From UMGS1781 sp045650705 (GTDB lineage Bacteria > Bacillota > Clostridia > TANB77 > CAG-508), in contig JAZRRK010000037.1 of assembly GCA_045650705.1 (NCBI GenBank), forward strand, positions 15,592 to 79,591: 64,000 bases of DNA. Reading direction: 5' to 3'. How positions within the stretch are numbered: position 1 is the stretch's first letter; each line of letters starts with the position of its first letter. A program made the position numbers and the translations under genes. This document shows, piece after piece, positions 18,090 to 28,026 of the stretch. The notes under the pieces were generated by a model. It did no database searches. It had not been told where the DNA came from and saw only the letters and a program-made list of their open reading frames with translations.

Positions 18090-18824
18090 TCATTTTCCAA
18101 TAAACATTTGAACATATATTTTTCCATATTTTGGGCTATTAACTACTGCTAATCCTGTGTAATTATAATTATTACTTAAAATATTTGCCTTATGCCCCTC
18201 AGAGTTCATCCATGCCTTTACTGCTCCACTATTACTAGAATTTCCTGCAATATTTTCTCCAGCAGCTTTATATGTTATTCCAAAGCTCTTCATCATGTCA
18301 AAAGGAGAACCATATGTTGGAGAGTTGTGTGAAAAATAATTATTATCAACCATGTCCTGTGCTTTTGCTCTAGCAACATTTTGTAATTCTGCATCTATTT
18401 TTAGGGCTGATAATCCTGCAGAAGTTCTCTGTGCATTTATTAAATCGAAAGTCTCTTGTTCATCAGCAGTTAGTCCATTGCTATTTGTTTGTCCTGTTGT
18501 GTTATTCTCTGTTGTTGTTTCAGATTTTGTTGGATAAATTAATCTTACATATGATTTACTTACCATACCAATATAATCTTTATCTGTCTGTATTACATAC
18601 CAATCTCCAATTTGAGCAAATATTCTTACATATTCATTCTTATATACCATTGTTACTACTTTATAATTTGTACCTGGTCCTTGTCTAACATTTAGTCCAG
18701 ATGCTGTTACTATACCAGTTGTTGTTCCAACTGTTTGATAATGTGTCATTGCAGTTGATATATTTGATGTGAATAATATCATAATAAGTAAAACTAAAGA
18801 AATTATAAGTTTTTTAATTTTCAA
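18090..18824 (-). CDS. Secreted SH3b-CAP domain protein
   Basis: The 244-residue protein has a signal peptide (about residues 1-25) and a bacterial SH3 domain (VTASGLNVRQGPGTNYKVV, about residues 38-98). A Thr/Asn linker follows, then a C-terminal CAP/SCP domain (about residues 120-244). The CAP signature residues are visible: His in YFSHNSP, Glu in AGENIAG and His in SEGHKANIL. Bacillota YkwD-type CAP proteins are extracellular and often tied to cell wall or spore. The SH3b domain probably binds peptidoglycan. The enzymatic activity is unknown for the family. There is no obvious operon partner. Confidence 0.92.
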   Translation of the reverse strand: MKIKKLIISLVLLIMILFTSNISTAMTHYQTVGTTTGIVTASGLNVRQGPGTNYKVVTMVYKNEYVRIFAQIGDWYVIQTDKDYIGMVSKSYVRLIYPTKSETTTENNTTGQTNSNGLTADEQETFDLINAQRTSAGLSALKIDAELQNVARAKAQDMVDNNYFSHNSPTYGSPFDMMKSFGITYKAAGENIAGNSSNSGAVKAWMNSEGHKANILSNNYNYTGLAVVNSPKYGKIYVQMFIGK

Positions 18825-18873
18825 AATAAATCATCTCCTTAATTTTATTATGATATTTTTTTTTAATTTTATA

Positions 18874-18914
18874 CAAAAAAAATATCAGCTCGAAATTTTC
18901 ATTCGAGCTGATTT
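18874..18914 (-). terminator. Rho-independent terminator of the 64-residue gene
   Basis: On the minus strand the stem AATCAGCTCGAA / TTCGAGCTGAT is followed by eight T residues, immediately downstream of the 18922-19116 stop. Confidence 0.85.
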
Positions 18915-18921
18915 AAAAGGT

Positions 18922-19116
18922 TTAGAAAAGTAACAACAGACCTATGAGGACACATCCTCCATTGATAAATATTACTTTTTCTATCTCCGTTCTGTCTTTG
19001 CGGAGTCCTAAAATCTTATATACATTATATCCTATAAATGTTATAAGCATTATACTCCGCCAGGTCTTATTAACTATTGCAATAATCACCATGATTACTA
19101 ATAATATAGACCACAT
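18922..19116 (-). CDS. Small membrane protein with foreign-looking codons and one in-frame CGG
   Basis: The 64-residue ORF has a strong ribosome binding site (GAAAGGAG, 9 bp), its own promoter (19163-19191) and a terminator. It encodes two or three hydrophobic segments (WSILLVIMVIIAIV, IMLITFIGYNVY, CVLIGLLLLF). It contains CTC, CGC, GTC, CTG and ACC codons that the neighbours avoid, and an in-frame CGG at the Arg of KTWRSI. If CGGN were read as Gly with a +1 shift, translation would stop after 21 residues (ending TWGV). It is therefore either a recent import, a gene whose product depends on CGG decoding, or a true 21-residue peptide. The function is unknown. Confidence 0.6.
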   Translation of the reverse strand: MWSILLVIMVIIAIVNKTWRSIMLITFIGYNVYKILGLRKDRTEIEKVIFINGGCVLIGLLLLF

Positions 19117-19162
19117 GTTGTCTCTCCTTTCTTTAAATTACCTGAACGGCTATTGTATGTAT

Positions 19163-19191
19163 ATTATACCATATCTAGGCTATTTTTACAA
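19163..19191 (-). promoter_or_regulatory. Promoter of the 64-residue gene
   Basis: TTGTAA, a 17 bp spacer, and TATAAT with an extended TATGG in front. It starts just inside the intergenic gap after the 19194-20528 gene. Confidence 0.7.
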
Positions 19192-19193
19192 TT

Positions 19194-20528
19194 TTAGTAT
19201 CTTTGTCTTCTTGATTCAGCATCTCCCCAAGGAGTTTTTTCATCTTCTACATCTCTGTTTCTATTATTTTCTTTTTCACTCTTTTCTATAATTTCTTCAT
19301 TTACTTTTTGTTTTGCAGCTTCTTCTGGTAGATGTTCTTCCCCTATCATATAATTATATATACTTATTGCTTCTTCTTTATTGTATCCTTCATCAATAAA
19401 TCTATCAATTGTTTGTCTAGGACTTAAATCTTGTATCTGAACACCATCATCTGCTAATGCTGTTTTTTCTACTGCTTCATATCTATTACTAACATCCTCT
19501 GGTTTAACTTCATTAGTACGTGTATCACTTAAGTTGTCTACTACTTTTGAATTATAATCTCTACCTCTTCCTTCTATACCATATCCTGTCCATTCACCAT
19601 TTGTTCCTAGTCTCATTTCTTCGAATTCTAAATAGCCTTGTTCTATATGGCACGCAATACGAATATCTCTTGCATTTCTATTTGTATTTGTAAGTCCTTT
19701 AGTTGTCATTACCTGATATGGTATTTCTTTTTTTACTGGATTACCGTCTTCTCCTAAACTTACAACATTCTCTTGTAATTTTGTTGTTGAATCATTAAAG
19801 AATTTTGAGGGTTGAGTTTGTCCATTTTTATCTGTATATTCTGCTTTTATTTTTCCATCATTATCCCTATAGAAATATAGTCCTTCTTCATCTTTTAATT
19901 GAGGATAGTTTTTAAAAAACTGGCTATCTTTTCTTATTATAAAAATGTTTTTAGTAGCTATATGTTTTTTTTGTGCTATTTTTTCTTTCTCTTCTTCATC
20001 ACTTTTTTCTTTATTGTTTTCATCATCTTCTTTTTCGTCTTCTTGCTCGTCGTCTTCTTTTTCATCATCATCTTTATCTTTTATACTGTCATCTTTATCT
20101 TTTTGTTTTCTATCTTTTTCTATCTCTTCTTTTGTTTTTGCTTCTATTTCTTTTAATTTTTCTTGTAATTTTGATAAATCTACTTTGTCTTTTTCTAATC
20201 CAAGTAAATTTAACATATCTCCTAATTTTTTCCTATCTTCATCTGAATATTTTTCATCTTTTAATATATCAACATTTGGTGTTAGTCTTCCTTCTTCATC
20301 TATTGTTGCTATTTTTACATCTTCATCATTAAACTTTATATATACACCATATTCAACTATATCTTTCTCGGTTTCATTCTCTATTTCTTGCCTATGTTTT
20401 TCTTCAATCATTACATTCTCTAATCTTATTTTGCTCAATTCTAGATTAACATTTTCATAATATTTTTCTGTTTCTATTGCATCTTTTTTCATATCTTGTG
20501 CTAAATCTTGTCCTTCATTTTCTTCCAT
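19194..20528 (-). CDS. Acidic cytoplasmic coiled-coil protein of the T4SS-like cluster
   Basis: The start is the ATG at 20528, 8 bp after GGGGGG. A start 21 bp upstream has no ribosome binding site and would overlap the previous stop. The 444-residue protein has no membrane helix. A helical N-terminal half leads into a highly charged Glu/Asp/Lys coiled coil (about residues 105-195). A more globular C-terminal half follows (RDIRIACHIEQGYLEFEEMR, then PRQTIDRFIDEGYNKEEAI). It is the last gene of the T4SS-like operon, 13 bp after the VirB8-like gene. I do not recognise the family. A cytoplasmic effector, chaperone or docking factor are possible, and none is shown by motif. Confidence 0.7.
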   Translation of the reverse strand: MEENEGQDLAQDMKKDAIETEKYYENVNLELSKIRLENVMIEEKHRQEIENETEKDIVEYGVYIKFNDEDVKIATIDEEGRLTPNVDILKDEKYSDEDRKKLGDMLNLLGLEKDKVDLSKLQEKLKEIEAKTKEEIEKDRKQKDKDDSIKDKDDDEKEDDEQEDEKEDDENNKEKSDEEEKEKIAQKKHIATKNIFIIRKDSQFFKNYPQLKDEEGLYFYRDNDGKIKAEYTDKNGQTQPSKFFNDSTTKLQENVVSLGEDGNPVKKEIPYQVMTTKGLTNTNRNARDIRIACHIEQGYLEFEEMRLGTNGEWTGYGIEGRGRDYNSKVVDNLSDTRTNEVKPEDVSNRYEAVEKTALADDGVQIQDLSPRQTIDRFIDEGYNKEEAISIYNYMIGEEHLPEEAAKQKVNEEIIEKSEKENNRNRDVEDEKTPWGDAESRRQRY

Positions 20529-20541
20529 AACAATTCCCCCC

Positions 20542-21813
20542 TTATACATTAAATTCTATTGTATAATCTGTATCGCTAATTATATTTACTTTAAACTGTT
20601 TTTCTATTTTATTAGACATTGTACTTATGTTTTCTCTAATTATTACTACACATATTCCTTCTTCATTTACTTCTCTTGTTTCTATTATATTTCTTTCAAA
20701 AAAGTTCTGTTGTACATATATTTCAAAATCCTGCTGTGTTGGAAAATATTCTGTTTTAAATGTTGTATCTAATAAATTATATGCATTTGTATAATCTTTT
20801 GAATTTAACATTTGAATAAACTGTTTAGAAATCTCTTCTATTTGCTCATCTTCAGTATATTCAGAGTAATCTTTTAATGTATAATTATCTAGCATTATTC
20901 TATAATTCATATATGATGTTTCTATAATTTTATAATAGTTACCATTTTCATCTGTTCCTACATATATTTTTTCTTCATCTTCTTCTATTACATTATATTG
21001 CATTAACTGTATATTTTGTATCTGTTCTTGTTTTTGGTTAATATAATTTATAAACTCATTTATATTTCCAAATCTTTTATTTCTATATTCTTCATCTAAT
21101 AAATCGTATGCTTTTTGAGTGTTATTATATATTTGAAATAAATAATCTTCTAAATATATTTCCATTTGTTTTACATCGTCTACATATTCTTTTTCAAAAT
21201 TATTGTATAATCCTTTGTTAATTGTAATATCTTCATTTTTTGATAATGCGATTGTAGCAAAAGTTTCTTCTTGTACTGTTTCCAATTTATATGTATTATT
21301 TTGTAAGTCTATGTAAATTATGATAAAACTATCTTGTTCTGTTGCTGTAAAATCTCCATTTGCTATTGTTAATGTACCTTTTATATAATATTTACTTTGA
21401 TATTCATTTTGTGTTACGTATGCTTCTTTTGCTATGTATTTAAAATTATTAGATATTGTGTAACTTGCATTTCCGCCTAATTCGTTAACTGCATCGGCGT
21501 TTCCTTCTTTTATATAATTAAAATATTTAGTTATATTATTTGTTAAACTATATAAAGTAGAGTTATTATCTACTTTTTCTATTGCTGTGTTTACTTCTAA
21601 TTGTGGATTATATTCAATAACTTCTTCTTCACTTTCTTCTATTTCATTTTCTATAGAACTACTTATAGAATTATTAATATTAGATGTACTGTTAATTATT
21701 ATTTCATTATTTACATTTTTTTCCGTATCTTTTACACTTAAAACAATTATTGTTCCAGTTAATACTACTGCAAACATGATTAAAATAATTATTAATAGCT
21801 TTAATTCTTTCAT
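20542..21813 (-). CDS. VirB8/TcpC-like membrane protein with tandem NTF2-like domains
   Basis: The 423-residue protein has an N-terminal membrane helix (about residues 5-27), a Ser/Asn/Glu-rich spacer, and an extracytoplasmic part. Two similar blocks are visible there, NTQKAYDLLDEEYRNKRF and DYTNAYNLLDTTFKTEYF, each followed by beta strands. This pattern is typical of NTF2-like folds such as VirB8/TcpC in Gram-positive conjugation systems. It overlaps the C39 gene by 4 bp and is 13 bp before 19194-20528. The proposed role is assembly scaffold of the secretion channel. The fold is inferred from repeat pattern and context, not from an exact motif. Confidence 0.6.
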   Translation of the reverse strand: MKELKLLIIILIMFAVVLTGTIIVLSVKDTEKNVNNEIIINSTSNINNSISSSIENEIEESEEEVIEYNPQLEVNTAIEKVDNNSTLYSLTNNITKYFNYIKEGNADAVNELGGNASYTISNNFKYIAKEAYVTQNEYQSKYYIKGTLTIANGDFTATEQDSFIIIYIDLQNNTYKLETVQEETFATIALSKNEDITINKGLYNNFEKEYVDDVKQMEIYLEDYLFQIYNNTQKAYDLLDEEYRNKRFGNINEFINYINQKQEQIQNIQLMQYNVIEEDEEKIYVGTDENGNYYKIIETSYMNYRIMLDNYTLKDYSEYTEDEQIEEISKQFIQMLNSKDYTNAYNLLDTTFKTEYFPTQQDFEIYVQQNFFERNIIETREVNEEGICVVIIRENISTMSNKIEKQFKVNIISDTDYTIEFNV

Positions 21814-23138
21814 ACATCCTCCAAAGTATTAGTTATCGCAAAATATTCTACACAAGATGTTAATACAGTATCTACATCTATCCATCCGGTTTTTCCAGGT
21901 TGTGTTGAACTTGGGTTTGATAAATATACTTCATTTGTTTCTTCATTATAATCTAATATTGCCATCCAGTGTTGTGAATTTGTAAAAATGCTACTTCCTG
22001 TATATTTTATTCCACCAATAGTAACTCCATTTTTACCTAAAACTAAAATTATTACTGGTCTATTTGATTGTAAATGTGTTATTATATTATTTTTTTGTGT
22101 TTCTGTTAATTCTGTTTTATTACCTGTATGGGGTCTACTATATCTTACTCCATATGCATTGGCTGCTGTTAATGGATAAAAAGTTGTCAAATCCCCCTCG
22201 CCATCTGATATTTTTATTACTATATCTTTTGGATTTATATCTGCATTTTGGTATCCACTTACTATAACTGCAATACTTGTTAAACAACAACCATCATATT
22301 TTATTGTTGTAGTTATTTCTTTGCCTTGGCTATTTGTATATCTGATCCACTCATGTTCTGCATATGAGCCCTTTATTTGTTTATAATTTCTATATTGTTT
22401 TCCCGAATAACTTATGTATATATTGTCATACCCATCTCCTGTTTGTGCTATTTCTCCGGTTGTAATTATTCCTGCATTTATAGCTGTTTTTTGCATACTA
22501 TTTACAATATTGTTTGTCCATTCTGTAACAGTTTCATCACCTTCTGGAAGGTATGCTTCTGCAATTTCTTGTATAGTTGTAAGTCCTTCTTCTTTCCATT
22601 TCTTAGCTTTTTCATCAATATTTGTTAGAAAACTATCTAAATTAAAATCGCTACTTCCTTCTGCTTCTTCAAATATTACTGTTATTAAAAAACCTGCAGT
22701 ATAACCATTATCATCCTGCCACGTTTTTATTTCACTTATTTTCTCTTTTAGAGCATTTTTTAATTCTTCGCTTTCAGTATCATATAAATCTATAAAACTT
22801 TCAATTTCTGTTTCATCTAGATTCCATTCTTCATTATTAGCTATATCTATATTGGTTTCCTGTGTAGTAGTAATAGAAGACATTGAAGATTCATCTTCCT
22901 CATCTGAACTTCCTTTTCCGCTAATCGGTATTGTAAATAATGAAACTACAACTATAACTACTAGTATTGGCCACAATATTTTTAATAATGCTATCATAGT
23001 CATTACAGTTGCTTTTACTGCTATAAAAAATTTCTTTATTTTCTGAGCTTTTTTCATATTCTTTTCTAATATCTCTTTGCCTCGTTTTAATGCCTCATTC
23101 TCTTCTTTTGAATAGTTGTTTTTATTTCCATCTTCCAT
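21810..23138 (-). CDS. Membrane-anchored C39-like peptidase (putative wall-processing component)
   Basis: The 442-residue protein has a lysine-rich cytoplasmic start and one membrane helix (about residues 51-72). An acidic spacer and a helical middle domain (about residues 100-210) follow, then a C-terminal C39_2-like cysteine peptidase domain. The likely catalytic Cys is in KYDGCCLTSIAVIVSGY and the His in SQHWMAILDYN, with a following Asn/Asp (YLSNPSS). Gram-positive T4SSs need a wall hydrolase (VirB1-like), usually NlpC/P60 or a transglycosylase. This protein occupies that position in the cluster. The middle domain might be a lysozyme-like fold, but I cannot confirm it. Confidence 0.75.
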   Translation of the reverse strand: MEDGNKNNYSKEENEALKRGKEILEKNMKKAQKIKKFFIAVKATVMTMIALLKILWPILVVIVVVSLFTIPISGKGSSDEEDESSMSSITTTQETNIDIANNEEWNLDETEIESFIDLYDTESEELKNALKEKISEIKTWQDDNGYTAGFLITVIFEEAEGSSDFNLDSFLTNIDEKAKKWKEEGLTTIQEIAEAYLPEGDETVTEWTNNIVNSMQKTAINAGIITTGEIAQTGDGYDNIYISYSGKQYRNYKQIKGSYAEHEWIRYTNSQGKEITTTIKYDGCCLTSIAVIVSGYQNADINPKDIVIKISDGEGDLTTFYPLTAANAYGVRYSRPHTGNKTELTETQKNNIITHLQSNRPVIILVLGKNGVTIGGIKYTGSSIFTNSQHWMAILDYNEETNEVYLSNPSSTQPGKTGWIDVDTVLTSCVEYFAITNTLEDV

Positions 23139-23199
23139 TACTATTCACCTCATCTCTTTTTAATATTTTAGGCAGATTTGCATCTGCCTAATTCATATT

Positions 23200-25982
23200 T
23201 TAACTCCAGAAATCTTTCATTTGATCATACAAATCTCCTGCATCTTTTTTACTTAAGCCTCCATAGTTTTCCACATATTGTATGAATTGATTTTTCCCTG
23301 TTATTCCTAACTCTTTTGCTTTACTTGCTATTGTTGCATTTCTTGCTACTACTTTTGCATCTTTTCCATGTTTTCGTACTATGTCTGCCATTGTGCTTGC
23401 ATCTTTTACCCCTGCTCCTTTAAGCATGTTATACTCTGATGCTCCTATTCCTGCGTTCGCTAGTGTTGGTATATCTTTTATTGATATTCCCTCTGCTTTT
23501 TCATATGCTTTGTATGTGTCTCCTGTTATTCCATTTTGTAACGCTTCCCTTATTTTACTTGCATCTGTTATTCCATTATCTAAAAATTGTTGTGTTGCCT
23601 CTTTTACGTTTATTCCTTGTGCTTCACATATTTTTTGTATGCTTTCATCTTGTGCTATCATTTTATATCCATCACTTTTATAGAATTGCTTATCAAATTG
23701 TCTATTACTATATGCTTCTACACCAAATTTCCCCTGTTGATAATCTTTATATGTATCTTTTCCTAGTTTGCCTAAATTTCCTAATGCATTACTTGTTAAT
23801 GCTGAACCTGCTGCTACTCCTCCTCCTATTAATGCTGCTGCATCTTTTCCTCCTGATGCTACTGTTGCTGCTAGCCCAACTGTTGCTCCTAATACTGCTC
23901 CTGGGGCTTTCTTTAGTAGACCTATTCCTGCTGATTTTATTCCATCTACTCCTTTTATTGCTAATCCTTTTCCTGCATTTCCTAGACCTCTTCCTATTCC
24001 ACCTGAGCTTCCTGAACCTGTTCCTCCGCCAGTTGAACCTGAATTTCCTGTGTCCGTTTCTGCTCCGGCTGCACCTAGTCCTCCTGTGTTTGAACCTGAG
24101 CCATCTCCACTTGAACTTCCTGAACCACTTGCTCCTGCTCCGCCTCCATTTCTTGTTGCTGTTCTTACTCCATTTGAGCTTCCTGATGCTCCTGAACCTG
24201 CTCCTTCTGCTCCTTCTTTTGGTGGTTTTCCTTTTATTTTGTTTAGCATGCTCATTACCATTGCTCCTCCTGCTGCTGCTCCTAGTTGACTTGTTGGTGA
24301 CTCTGATTTCATTCCAAACATTTCTTTTATGAATTTCTCTGCTGGTACTAAGAATGCTAATGCTACTATTGCATATAAAATATTCTCTGTTGCAAATGAA
24401 AATGCACTACTTATTAAGACTGTATATAGTAATAAATGTACTGGTTGTATTAAACAATTAAATATGTATTCTCTTAGCCAAAAACTAAATGCTTGGGCTT
24501 TTCCATCTTTTATTTTATCTAATGGGTATGTTAATGCTATCATTGGTGCTACCATTGTTAAAAATGCCATAAATACTACCCTTTTTAAGTATTGGAATGT
24601 GAATACAAAAGTTAATATTACCAATGCTAAATACATTACTGTATATCCAAATGCTTCTTTTATTTCTCCACCAAACTCTGAAGCTTCATTTGCTTTATCT
24701 CTTACTAAGCTCATTAATTTATCCGATGTATTTCCATCTAAAGTTGTGCCTGCTACATTATTTTGTATTATTTCATTTAAATTTTGTGTTACACTTAACA
24801 TAAATGCCATTATATAATGTAACATAAATAAAATACATATTGCAACTAACCAATCTTTTAACATATTTTTGTATTTTGCTTTATCTTGTGCTGAACTGCT
24901 ACTTAATATTATTCTTATACCTACGTATACTAACACTGATAATAGTCCTACTAATGCTATTGTTCTTAATGCTTGATACCATGTTGATATGGTGCTTTGT
25001 AAAGCGTGTGCGGTTGATTCTATCTCAGTTACCTTTGTAATATTTGGTATATGCGATAAATCATAAGCATAGACAGTAGTCTCATTATAGGTTATATTCT
25101 CTCCAGAACAATATACACTTATCTTCACGCATAAGCAATTGTTTTTAACCCAAAAAGTCGCATCTTCTGGTTTGTGGGTTATGCCATTACTATCAGTGAA
25201 AGTATAGCCATATTGAACGATAGCGTCAAAAACCACATTGCCTACTGCATTATATCCCGTATCATCTTCTGGAAAATTTTCACCTAGTCTAATATTAGAC
25301 AAGCCAAGATTTTCAAATGCTTCCTCCGATACTCCAGGAATATACTCAAGTAAACCGTGTTCCATTTCCTTGTACCCAATCATGTCCGATATTCAGCAGT
25401 CAAGAAAATAACTTTAGAATCTATCATATTTGACCACAAAAAAACCGGACCCCCAGAATTACCGCCGGACGAGATTTTCAAGCCCCAACGATTTAAGTAC
25501 TCAGATGTATATTCACCTTTTAGAAGTTTATTACCAACATACACATCGTTTTCCCATATGCTCTGGAATTTATAAATAGTTTCCATTTTATAACCATTCT
25601 TATCAATAAGCTTCATAATGTCTATTAGTTCTTGATCGCTCTCTAAATGTGCCAAATTATTTTTTACTTCTGTTTTATATTCGTTATCACCTATAAAGTT
25701 TATTTTCAATCCTGCTACTCTGTCTAAAAATATTATTCCTGGAGAATACAGTATTTCCGAGTCTCCTGTATAACTTGCTATATCCCAAGTTCCTACCATC
25801 ATTTTTTGCATTACCTGCAAAAATAAGTCTGCTATGAATCTTAATAAATCAAAAAGTCCATTAATTAAATCTTTACCAACCTTTGACCAAGATACTGCTT
25901 GCACTTCATTTGGCATAATAAAATTACTTACCATTATTATTGTTATTAATACTATTATTGTTTTCTTTATTAATATACTCAT
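23200..25982 (-). CDS. VirB6/TrbL-like channel protein read through two +1 shifts (CGGA, CGGT)
   Basis: The first frame starts at 25982 with a signal peptide (to about residue 29) and runs to FLTAEY. The next codon is CGG (25388-25386). Skipping the C gives Gly-HDWVQGNGT. The next codon is again CGG (25357-25355), and skipping its C gives Gly-LLEYIPGVSEEAF and then the long second frame to 23200. Two +1 steps exactly match the frame offset, giving 926 residues. The body has TrbL-type helices (RTIALVGLLSVLVYVGIRI, WLVAICILFMLHYIMAF, and four or more further helices), then a Gly/Ser/Ala-rich tail and a charged helical C-terminus. It is the expected polytopic channel of a T4SS. Read as two ORFs, the second would start at 25383 without a good ribosome binding site and lack a signal peptide. 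Confidence 0.82.
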
Positions 25983-26021
25983 TTATTTTCCCCTCTCTAT
26001 TAAGGTTTATCTCTATCATTT

Positions 26022-26050
26022 ATTATACCATATTTTTCTGGCATTTTAAA
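26022..26050 (-). promoter_or_regulatory. Promoter upstream of the VirB6-like gene
   Basis: TTTAAA, 17 bp, then TATAAT with an extended TATGG. It lies in the 82 bp gap between the virB4-like and VirB6-like genes, so the cluster probably has at least two transcripts. Confidence 0.55.
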
Positions 26051-26064
26051 GTTTTTATGTAAAT

Positions 26065-28026
26065 TTATCCATTTCTTTCTGCTAATTTGTTTAAGTTTGT
26101 TTCCATAAATTCAAATTCTTTTCTTGTTGGTGTTATTTGTAATATTGCTGTATCTGCTCCTACTTTAAATAGCCCTTCTCCTATTGTACATGTTACTAAG
26201 AAGTTTGCTTCTCCTTCGCTTAATTTAAATACTTCTTTTAAATATTGTATTTCAGATTTATCTTGCGCTAAGAATAGTTTTGTATCTGATGATGTTAGTA
26301 CTGCTTGTGCTTCTGGTTTTTCATAGAAGTCTTGGAATCTTTGTGATACTATTGCTAATGATACATTTCTTTTTCTTGCACGTCTTGCCATTTTATTTAA
26401 AAAGTCTACAGCTTCTGGGAATGGTAATAACATCCACGCTTCATCTACTAAAACTCTTTTCTTTGTAGCTCTATTTCTATCCTCACTATTTTTCTTTACA
26501 AATTTTTCCCATATCCAAGATAATAGTATTTGCTGTGCAAGTGGTCTTGCAAATCTTTCTTCTAATTGTGATATATCTAAGTTTATAAATGGCACTCCTT
26601 CTAATAAATCAAAAGTTGATTGTCCATCAAAATATGCCATTTGTCCATTTAGCTCTCTTACATATTGTTTCATAACTTTTTTCAAGTAGCTATAGTGGAA
26701 TGTATAGTTTTCATCTGTATTTTCTTCTGCTTTTTTCATTAATGTTTTATACCAAGAACCTATTGTTGGCATTTCTTTTTTATCTCTTGCTAAATTTCCT
26801 AATCGTAATCCACTAGCTGAATCTTTATATAAGCTATTTGGATCTGCTGTTATTCCACATCTTGTATATTCTTCCGCTACTGCTTCTGCTATTATTTGTT
26901 TTGTAAGCTCGTTTACTTCATCACTTCTTGTACTTCCTCTTGCCATTGTAATTAATGCTTGTGTTACGTCTTCTATTTTATTTTCTACATTTAATACTGT
27001 TCTTTCTCTTCCTGTTATTTCATCCTTTACTTTTTCTTCTTCTATATCAAATAAATTTATTATAGTTTGTGATGTTGGACTTATAACAACATTTATTCCG
27101 CCTAAACTTTCTGCAACTATTTTATATTCTCCTTCAGCATCTAGTGCTAAACTTTCTATTCCCATAAGTACTGCTGAACGTGATATTAATGTTTTCATTG
27201 TAACAGATTTACCTGCACCAGATTTAGCAAATACTACCATATTATAATTTGCTAAACTTTGATGGAAATTATCAAATAAAACTGGTACTCCTGTTTGTTT
27301 ATTCATTCCTAGAGGTATTCCACTTAAATGTCCTACTTCTGATGTTGTAAATGGGAAAACTGTTGCCATAGAATTACGGTCAAATGTATGTACTTTTTTT
27401 ATTGAATCTTTCATAAGTGGTACATTTGATTGTAAAGCCTCATCTTGCATTGCCCAAGCTGATTTTATTCCTACTAATGTCTTTGAAAGCTCTGTTGCTA
27501 ATAATTTAGAGTATGCTTCTAAACTTTGTAAATTATATGTAAACAAAGTTGCAACAATTGATGCTTCAAATAATTTATTAAATCCTGATGCTATTTCGTC
27601 TCTTAAAGCTTCTGTTTCCATTCTTTTTTGAGCTAGTATACTTTCACGATTTATATTTCCTCTATCTGCGGCTACTATTCTTTCTGTTTCTAATTGATTA
27701 ATTACTCTATTTAATTCATTTTGAGACCTTGCTTCTGGAACTGGGTTTATATAAATTGAGGTATTTATATCTCCAAATAGGTACATATCTCTAAATAATT
27801 CTGGGAATGTGCACATACGTGGAAGGCTAGATACAAAGAAACTTCTTGCATATCTAGTTGTATTCGAAAGTATCTCTAAGTGGTCTATATTAGATGCATC
27901 TATTCCAGATGGTGCTATTAATTCCTTAACAGTCTTTTTTCTTAATATGTTATATTCAGGTTCATTAGTTTTTAAATTATTCTGCATTTGTAGTTCTTCT
28001 TGTTCTCTTCTTTGTTTTTTGCTCAT
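26065..28026 (-). CDS. VirB4-like T4SS ATPase, ATPase half
   Basis: The 653-residue cytoplasmic ATPase has the VirB4/TraC core: Walker A AKSGAGKSVTMKTL, the strand MGIESLALDAEGEY, Walker B KKRVLVDEAWMLL, and the downstream RARKRNVSLAIVSQRFQDF. It powers pilus assembly and substrate transfer. The start at 28026 follows GAAGGAGGTAAGTTAG, so the 50 bp overlap with the upstream gene appears genuine. The usual VirB4 N-terminal domain lies in the preceding gene, so VirB4 is split into two polypeptides here. The catalytic residues look intact. Confidence 0.9.
   Translation of the reverse strand: MSKKQRREQEELQMQNNLKTNEPEYNILRKKTVKELIAPSGIDASNIDHLEILSNTTRYARSFFVSSLPRMCTFPELFRDMYLFGDINTSIYINPVPEARSQNELNRVINQLETERIVAADRGNINRESILAQKRMETEALRDEIASGFNKLFEASIVATLFTYNLQSLEAYSKLLATELSKTLVGIKSAWAMQDEALQSNVPLMKDSIKKVHTFDRNSMATVFPFTTSEVGHLSGIPLGMNKQTGVPVLFDNFHQSLANYNMVVFAKSGAGKSVTMKTLISRSAVLMGIESLALDAEGEYKIVAESLGGINVVISPTSQTIINLFDIEEEKVKDEITGRERTVLNVENKIEDVTQALITMARGSTRSDEVNELTKQIIAEAVAEEYTRCGITADPNSLYKDSASGLRLGNLARDKKEMPTIGSWYKTLMKKAEENTDENYTFHYSYLKKVMKQYVRELNGQMAYFDGQSTFDLLEGVPFINLDISQLEERFARPLAQQILLSWIWEKFVKKNSEDRNRATKKRVLVDEAWMLLPFPEAVDFLNKMARRARKRNVSLAIVSQRFQDFYEKPEAQAVLTSSDTKLFLAQDKSEIQYLKEVFKLSEGEANFLVTCTIGEGLFKVGADTAILQITPTRKEFEFMETNLNKLAERNG

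Noticed and set aside
23439..24332. Long plus-strand ORFs opposite the Gly/Ser-rich tail of the VirB6-like gene
   Set aside because: Leu- or Pro-rich shadows of repetitive GGT/TCT codons on the other strand, with no ribosome binding site and no family similarity.
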